A stretch of 10,341 nt of DNA from Tannerellaceae bacterium (GTDB lineage Bacteria; Bacteroidota; Bacteroidia; Bacteroidales; Tannerellaceae): contig JAIRZN010000090.1 in NCBI GenBank assembly GCA_031267205.1, positions 1 to 10,341 on the forward strand. The letters are read 5' to 3'. The translations under genes and the position numbers were made by a program. Under the pieces are notes generated by a model, which saw only the letters and a list, made by a program, of their open reading frames with translations, was not told where the DNA came from and did not search any database. Positions 6,578-10,341 of the stretch are shown in pieces (position 1 is the first letter of the stretch; each line of letters starts with the position of its first letter).

Positions 6578-7497
6578 GCGTTTACTTTGAATTTTGTATT
6601 TCCGTTACGGAGAAAGTCCACTATCTGCTTGGCGGCGGCGATACCGGCGTTTATGTTGGATTCGGACGTTTGTGCGCCCAGCTTCTGGGGCGTTGCGAAG
6701 TAGCGGCCGGGGTATTTGGCGGCTAATTCGGCATTTATGCCCGGCTGGATGTCGCTCAGGTATTTGAAGTCCGGGCGTTCTTCGAATACGCGGGCGAGGG
6801 CGGCTTCGTCGATTACTTCCTTGCGGGCGGTGTTCACCACGATGGCGCCTTGAGGCATGGATTTGAGCAGCCCGTGGTTGATGGATTTCTTCGTTTCCGG
6901 CGTGGCCGGGATGTGAAGCGATACTATCTGGCAGGCGGCGAAGAGTTCTTCTGTTGAGGCGACGGCTTTTACCCCGTCGTTTTCAATCGCCTGCGCCGGC
7001 GCGTAAGGATCGAACGCATAAATATCCATGCCGAACCCTTTCGCTATACGCGCCACGTTGCGCCCGACATTTCCATATGCCAGAATACCGAGTTTCCTGC
7101 CCTTAAGTTCCGTGCCTGACCCCCCGTTGTAGAATCCGCGCGAGGCGTAGACTAAGAGGCCGAAGACAAGCTCGGCTACGGCGTTCGAGTTTTGGCCGGG
7201 CGTGTTCATGACGCATATTCCGCGTGCGGTGGCCGTAGTTAGATCCACGTTGTCGTAACCGGCTCCGGCGCGAACTACGATCTTCAGTTGTCCGGCGGCT
7301 TCCAGTACTTCGGCGTCGACAATATCGCTACGTATAATAAGAGCGTCGGCGTCTTTTACGGCATCCAAAAGCTGCCGTTTCTCCGTGTATTTTTCCAGCA
7401 GGGCAAGCTCCATTCCTGCCGCTTCCACCACTTCGCGTATACCTTTCACGGCTATCGCCGCGAAAGGTTTATCTGTTGCTACTAATACTTTAGTCAT
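6574..7497 (-). CDS. serA: D-3-phosphoglycerate dehydrogenase, short form without ACT domain
   Basis: A 307-residue D-isomer-specific 2-hydroxyacid dehydrogenase that should oxidise 3-phosphoglycerate to 3-phosphohydroxypyruvate with NAD, the first step of serine synthesis. Family motifs: VRAGAGYDNVDL (75-86), MNTPGQNSNAVAEL (97-110), the nucleotide-binding LGILAYGNVGRNVA (136-149; the first Gly of GxGxxG is Ala140) and VNTARKEVID (221-230) with catalytic Arg225. It ends soon after the catalytic domain and lacks the regulatory ACT domain, so serine feedback through ACT is not expected. The usual TPH carrying the catalytic His reads TPQKLGAQT (269-277), with Gln271/Lys272 in its place; the catalytic Glu is also hard to place around SDIQPG. 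I recall Bacteroides relatives with TPKKMGAQT, so this is a clade trait rather than decay. It lies 13 bases after serC and overlaps DUF1015. Confidence 0.9.
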   Translation of the reverse strand: MTKVLVATDKPFAAIAVKGIREVVEAAGMELALLEKYTEKRQLLDAVKDADALIIRSDIVDAEVLEAAGQLKIVVRAGAGYDNVDLTTATARGICVMNTPGQNSNAVAELVFGLLVYASRGFYNGGSGTELKGRKLGILAYGNVGRNVARIAKGFGMDIYAFDPYAPAQAIENDGVKAVASTEELFAACQIVSLHIPATPETKKSINHGLLKSMPQGAIVVNTARKEVIDEAALARVFEERPDFKYLSDIQPGINAELAAKYPGRYFATPQKLGAQTSESNINAGIAAAKQIVDFLRNGNTKFKVNA

Positions 7498-7510
7498 AGG
7501 TTATGTCCTT

Positions 7511-8578
7511 TCAGTTTTGTTTTTCAAATTCTTGCATTATCGCTATCAGGGCCTCCACGCTGCTTTTCGGCATAGCGTTGTAGAGCGAGGCGCGGAATCC
7601 GCCTACCGAGCGGTGTCCCTTGATGCCTACCATGCCTGCGGCGGAGGCAAAGGCGCCGAAACCGGATTCCAGTTCCTTGTACTCGTCGTTCATCACAAAA
7701 CATACGTTCATTATCGAGCGGTCCTCCGTAGCGACTGTGCCGCGGAACAATTTGTTCCTGTCGATCTCGTCATACAATATGGCCGCTTTTTCGAGGTTTA
7801 TCTTCTCAATGACGGTCAATCCTCCCAAATCCTTGTACCACTTAAGCGTCTGCAAAGCGGCGTAGATCGGGAACACGGGAGGAGTGTTGAACATTGACTC
7901 CTTTTTGATATGCGTCCTGTAATCCAGCATCGTGGGGATAGCGCGTTCCACATGCCCCAGCGCGCCTTCGCGTACAATGGCTAACGTCACTCCGGCAGGC
8001 GCGAGGTTTTTCTGCGCTCCGGCGTAGATAAGATCGTACTTGGAAATGTCGACCGGGCGCGAGAAAATATCGGACGACATGTCGCAGACCAACCGTACAT
8101 CGCAGTCGGGATCGTAACGCATCTCCGTCCCGAAGATGGTGTTGTTCGACGTAAAATGGAAATAATCAGAGTCTTTTCCTACCTTATAATCCTTCGGGAT
8201 AAAGGTGTAATTGGCGTCTTTGGACGAAGCTACCACATCTACTTCGCCGAACAGCTTGGCTTCTTTGATGGCGTTGGACGCCCACGTGCCGGTGTCTAAG
8301 TAGGAGGCCTTATTGTTTAATAGATTAAACGGAGCCATGCAAAATTGCAGGCTTGCGCCTCCACCCAAGAATACGACATCGTAGCCGGCCGGAACGTCTA
8401 AAAGTTCCTTCACCCTTGCGCGAGCTTCTTCACATACTGCGACAAATTCTTTTCCCCTGTGGGAAACTTCGAGAATTGATAATCCCGTGCCTTCAAAATC
8501 CGTTACTGCCGCAGCCGAGTTTTTAATCGTGTATTCACTCAGAATAGAAGGCCCTGCTGAAAAATTGTGCTTCTTCAT
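7511..8578 (-). CDS. serC: Phosphoserine aminotransferase SerC
   Basis: A 355-residue PLP-dependent class V aminotransferase, normal length for SerC. It transfers an amino group from glutamate to 3-phosphohydroxypyruvate, giving phosphoserine, and may also serve pyridoxal phosphate synthesis. Motifs: the N-terminal NFSAGP (5-10), SILEVSHRGKEF with His40-Arg41 for substrate phosphate, FLGGGASLQF (70-79), Asp166 in the VCDMSSD segment, the PLP lysine Lys190 in YAGAQKNLAPAG, NTPPVFPIY (231-239) and KGHRSVGGFRASLYNA (320-335). All key residues are present. It follows rarA by 31 bases and precedes the dehydrogenase by 13, forming a serC-serA-DUF1015 operon. No clear TAnnTTTG promoter stands in the 31-base gap, so transcription may read through from rarA or start inside its 3' end. 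Confidence 0.97.
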   Translation of the reverse strand: MKKHNFSAGPSILSEYTIKNSAAAVTDFEGTGLSILEVSHRGKEFVAVCEEARARVKELLDVPAGYDVVFLGGGASLQFCMAPFNLLNNKASYLDTGTWASNAIKEAKLFGEVDVVASSKDANYTFIPKDYKVGKDSDYFHFTSNNTIFGTEMRYDPDCDVRLVCDMSSDIFSRPVDISKYDLIYAGAQKNLAPAGVTLAIVREGALGHVERAIPTMLDYRTHIKKESMFNTPPVFPIYAALQTLKWYKDLGGLTVIEKINLEKAAILYDEIDRNKLFRGTVATEDRSIMNVCFVMNDEYKELESGFGAFASAAGMVGIKGHRSVGGFRASLYNAMPKSSVEALIAIMQEFEKQN

Positions 8579-8609
8579 ACTACTTTAATTGCTTTTAAAA
8601 TGTTAGAAT

Positions 8610-9887
8610 TTAGATATATCTATTGCCCCAAAGGCGTTTCATCCGTTCAATTAGCGTCTGCTCGGCAGCATTCCGCTGCCCTGTCCACATTCTCTGCCCT
8701 GCGAGTTCGGGCGGGAGGAAGTCTTGGCGTACAAAATTGTCCTCATAGTCATGCGCATATTTATAATCTTTGGCGTAGCCGAGATCTTTCATCAGGCTCG
8801 TGGGCGCGTTCCTTAGATGAAGCGGGACGGGCAGGTTTCCTGTCTGTGCAACGCATCCCAGAGCTGTTTCTATCGCCATGTAGGCCGAGTTGCTCTTAGG
8901 GCTTGCGGCGAGGTAGACTGTCGTCTCGGCCAGGATTATACGCCCTTCCGGCCATCCTATCTTGCGCAGCGCATCGAAGCAGGCGTTCGCCAGCAACAGG
9001 GCGTTAGGATTTGCAAGCCCGATATCTTCGGCGGCCAGGATCAGCAGGCGTCGGGCGATAAATTCCGGGTCCTCGCCTCCGGCCACCATCCTCGCCAGCC
9101 AGTAGACGGCCGCGTCGGGGTCGCTTCCCCTGACTGATTTTATGAAGGCCGAAATAATATCGTAGTGCATCTCTCCTCCCTTATCATACGCGGCGGGGTT
9201 TTCCTGAAGGCGTTCGACAACTTTGGCGTCGGTTATCTCGATGGCCCCGTCAGCCGTTTCGGCGTTTACCGTCAGCTCCAATATGTTCAGCAGCTTCCGC
9301 GCATCGCCACCCGAATAGCGCAGGACGGCGGCGGTCTCGACACATACGATATTCTTCTTCCTCAGCTCGCTGTCCTCCGCTATCGCCTTGTGCAGCAGCC
9401 CCAGCAAATCGTCCTTCTCAAGGGATTTTAGAACATACACCTGGCAGCGCGACAGGAGCGGGCGAATTACCTCAAACGACGGGTTCTCGGTCGTCGCGCC
9501 GATCAGCGTTACGACGCCCGTCTCCACGGCCCCAAGCAACGAATCCTGTTGTGATTTACTGAAGCGGTGTATCTCGTCGATGAACAATATCGGCGAAATA
9601 GCGTTAAAAAACCGGTTGCCCTTCGCCTTCTCAATGACATCGCGCACATCCTTTACTCCCGAACTGATTGCGCTCAGCGTATAGAACGGAGCCTCCAAGC
9701 GGTTGGCTATGATTTGCGCCAGCGTGGTCTTACCCACTCCCGGAGGCCCCCACAGGATAAATGAAGGCGCTCTTCCCGCGTCTATCATCTTGCGCAGGAC
9801 GGCGCCTTCGCCAACCAAATGCTTTTGCCCGATATAATCATCCAAGGTTTTCGGGCGCATCCTTTCTGCTAAAGGTTGATTCACCAT
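8610..9887 (-). CDS. rarA: Replication-associated AAA+ ATPase RarA (MgsA)
   Basis: A clamp-loader-like AAA+ ATPase that acts at stalled replication forks. From the ATG at 9887 it has 425 residues, the usual length, and begins MVNQPLAERMRPKTLDDYIG, the expected RarA start. Motifs in this numbering: Walker A GPPGVGKT (47-54), Walker B LFIDEIHRF (101-109), sensor 1 GATTENPSF (130-138), arginine finger Arg147 in RPLLSR, and sensor 2 GDARKLLN (194-201). The C-terminal half carries the RarA tetramerisation region (AEDIGLANP, SNSAYMAIETAL, VPLHLRNAPT, YAHDYEDNFVRQDFLPPEL). A nine-codon extension to a GTG at 9914 is possible, but it lies about where transcription from the element at 9919-9926 would begin. 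Gene complete, no oddities. It may be co-transcribed with the serine genes downstream, although their roles are unrelated. Confidence 0.95.
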   Translation of the reverse strand: MVNQPLAERMRPKTLDDYIGQKHLVGEGAVLRKMIDAGRAPSFILWGPPGVGKTTLAQIIANRLEAPFYTLSAISSGVKDVRDVIEKAKGNRFFNAISPILFIDEIHRFSKSQQDSLLGAVETGVVTLIGATTENPSFEVIRPLLSRCQVYVLKSLEKDDLLGLLHKAIAEDSELRKKNIVCVETAAVLRYSGGDARKLLNILELTVNAETADGAIEITDAKVVERLQENPAAYDKGGEMHYDIISAFIKSVRGSDPDAAVYWLARMVAGGEDPEFIARRLLILAAEDIGLANPNALLLANACFDALRKIGWPEGRIILAETTVYLAASPKSNSAYMAIETALGCVAQTGNLPVPLHLRNAPTSLMKDLGYAKDYKYAHDYEDNFVRQDFLPPELAGQRMWTGQRNAAEQTLIERMKRLWGNRYI

Positions 9888-9918
9888 GCGACAAAATTCG
9901 TGTTTTTTATTCACTTAT

Positions 9919-9926
9919 CAAAGTAA
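9919..9926 (-). promoter_or_regulatory. Possible -7 element for rarA
   Basis: Read on the minus strand this is TTACTTTG, one mismatch from TAnnTTTG. It stands about 31 bases before the chosen rarA ATG, giving a short leader. No convincing -33 element accompanies it, so this is a weak call. Confidence 0.3.
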
Positions 9927-10012
9927 TTCCCAAAGGGCAATTATCAGTTCGCTTCAACTGTGGCCTTTCGCACTATTGACAGCGGGCAGGGTCTGTGGCG
10001 CGCCGGAATTAA

Positions 10013-10180
10013 GATATACAAAAAAACAAACCCTCGTTCCCTCATGATGACGCATTGAAAAAGTCTGTATATCCGGCTATTGCAGAAATTGAAGAGAAAT
10101 GGTGTAAACCCGTTTGGGATTGGGGCATGGTGTTTAATCAATTTTTGACTATCTTTGAAAATCAATTACTCAGGGCTTAA
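10013..10180 (+). pseudogene. C-terminal remnant of an IS256-family (mutator-type) transposase
   Basis: An open frame of 55 codons ending at TAA 10178-10180 reads as the end of an IS256-family DDE transposase. It contains FPHDDALKKSVYPAIAEIEE, then KWCKPVWDWGMVFNQFLTIF and ENQLLRA. The pattern FPxDxA..K..Y.AI..I..KW..P...WG...NQ....FE is the usual C-terminus of this family, where a conserved tail helix follows the catalytic domain. A TAA stop precedes the frame at 10010-10012. A second reading, ELRYTKKQTL in another frame at 10006-10035, also resembles the family just upstream, which suggests a one-base frameshift near 10034-10040. No DDE residues or N-terminal half are present, because rarA's upstream region begins less than 100 bases to the left. 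It is therefore a dead fragment. Family assignment is by motif memory; the exact element is unknown. Confidence 0.82.
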
Positions 10181-10196
10181 CCTCTGAATAATTGAT
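10161..10196 (+). repeat. Imperfect inverted repeat across the transposase stop codon
   Basis: ATCAATTA (10161-10168) pairs with TAATTGAT (10189-10196); after one mismatch TCAG (10170-10173) pairs with CTGA (10184-10187) and GG pairs with CC around a CTTAA loop. The TAA stop lies in the loop region. A TTTTT run follows only at 10206-10210, so it is a poor intrinsic terminator; it may limit readthrough out of the transposase. Confidence 0.5.
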
Positions 10197-10213
10197 GGCT
10201 TGTAGTTTTTCCA

Positions 10214-10238
10214 TTTACACAGAATTTTGGACAGTCCC
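10214..10238 (+). repeat. Probable IS256-family terminal inverted repeat (right end)
   Basis: TTTACACAGAATTTTGG followed by ACAGTCCC has the shape of IS256-family ends: TTTACACA, an AT-rich core, then GGAC near the outer tip. Read inward from the right it begins GGGACTGTCC. It lies 33 bases after the transposase stop, the usual arrangement. The outer tip should be near 10238. Confidence 0.65.
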
Positions 10239-10304
10239 TTTGTTTCTTTGTGCGCATATGCATCGTTTAACTCTTTTGTGAGTCACCTTTTTCCAGCGAA
10301 AGAG

Positions 10305-10341
10305 ATGGGAACAAATAAGATTATTAGTGAACAAAATTTAA
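10305..10341 (+). CDS. Possible start of a gene running off the right edge
   Basis: An ATG at 10305 opens a frame to the window end reading MGTNKIISEQNL. A purine-rich GCGAAAGAG lies directly upstream, and a weak promoter-like pair (TTTG at 10247-10250 and TAACTCTTTTG at 10268-10278) could drive it. Twelve codons are too few for any family call, so this is tentative. Confidence 0.25.
   Translation, partial: MGTNKIISEQNL

Larger units (their letters stand above)
10013..10238 (+). mobile_element. Truncated IS256-family insertion sequence, right end only
   Basis: The fragment combines the transposase 3' end (to 10180), a 33-base spacer, and a terminal inverted repeat at 10214-10238. The left part of the element is missing, so neither a left repeat nor a target duplication can be paired inside the window. 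The left boundary is uncertain and may extend to about 10000. It sits between rarA and whatever follows to the right and marks an old insertion followed by deletion. Confidence 0.7.

Noticed and set aside
9888..9914. GTG start adding nine residues to RarA.
   Set aside because: The added residues are not RarA-like, the ATG at 9887 gives the standard N-terminus, and the GTG lies about at the predicted transcription start.
10020..10027. A7-C run that could act as a programmed frameshift signal in the transposase.
   Set aside because: IS256-family transposases are normally read from one frame, and the copy is truncated with an additional likely frameshift downstream; decay explains it better.
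10150..10157. TATCTTTG, an exact TAnnTTTG promoter match.
   Set aside because: It lies inside the transposase C-terminal codons (Thr-Ile-Phe-Glu) and has no -33 partner, so the match is most likely chance.
9944..10165. A 73-codon minus-strand frame in the rarA upstream region.
   Set aside because: It lies largely antisense to the IS256 transposase remnant and has no recognisable features.

Overview
The window reads as a chromosomal segment of an anaerobic member of the Bacteroidales, of moderate GC content. Three things point there. Intergenic -7 elements match the Bacteroidetes TAnnTTTG form. Clear Shine-Dalgarno sequences are missing in front of most genes. The gene set also fits: a short 3-phosphoglycerate dehydrogenase without an ACT domain next to serC and a DUF1015 gene, an OmpA-type lipoprotein, and a small acidic protein of a type I associate with this order. 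I cannot assign a genus.

Layout. Positions 1-150 are a left-edge stretch I cannot resolve. From 179 to 5212 six genes run on the plus strand: a secreted endonuclease/exonuclease/phosphatase-family lipoprotein; the nickel-insertion pair hypA-hypB; a fused ADP-forming acyl-CoA synthetase (acetate-CoA ligase type); a 102-residue acidic protein of unknown function; and a glycine-zipper/OmpA lipoprotein. A strong hairpin terminator with ten T residues (5228-5271) closes this block. From 9887 back to 5333 four genes run on the minus strand and converge on that terminator: rarA, serC, serA-like 3-phosphoglycerate dehydrogenase, and DUF1015. The last two overlap by four bases. From about 10013 to 10238 lies the 3' remnant of an IS256-family element: the last ~55 codons of its transposase plus a terminal inverted repeat. 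The last ~100 bases hold at most the start of another gene.

How the genes fit together. HypA and HypB load nickel into [NiFe] hydrogenase, and the ADP-forming acyl-CoA synthetase makes ATP from an acyl-CoA with release of the acid, so 1015-4146 suggests a fermentative energy module linking hydrogen and acetate metabolism. SerA and SerC perform the first two steps of serine synthesis from 3-phosphoglycerate; the coupled DUF1015 protein is the best candidate in the window for an uncharacterised role in that pathway.

I see no CRISPR array, defence island or phage. The points most worth a second look are the serC-serA-DUF1015 operon, the altered active site of the dehydrogenase, the near-leaderless hypA promoter that shares its extended core with a second promoter at 4150, and the truncated IS256 remnant.
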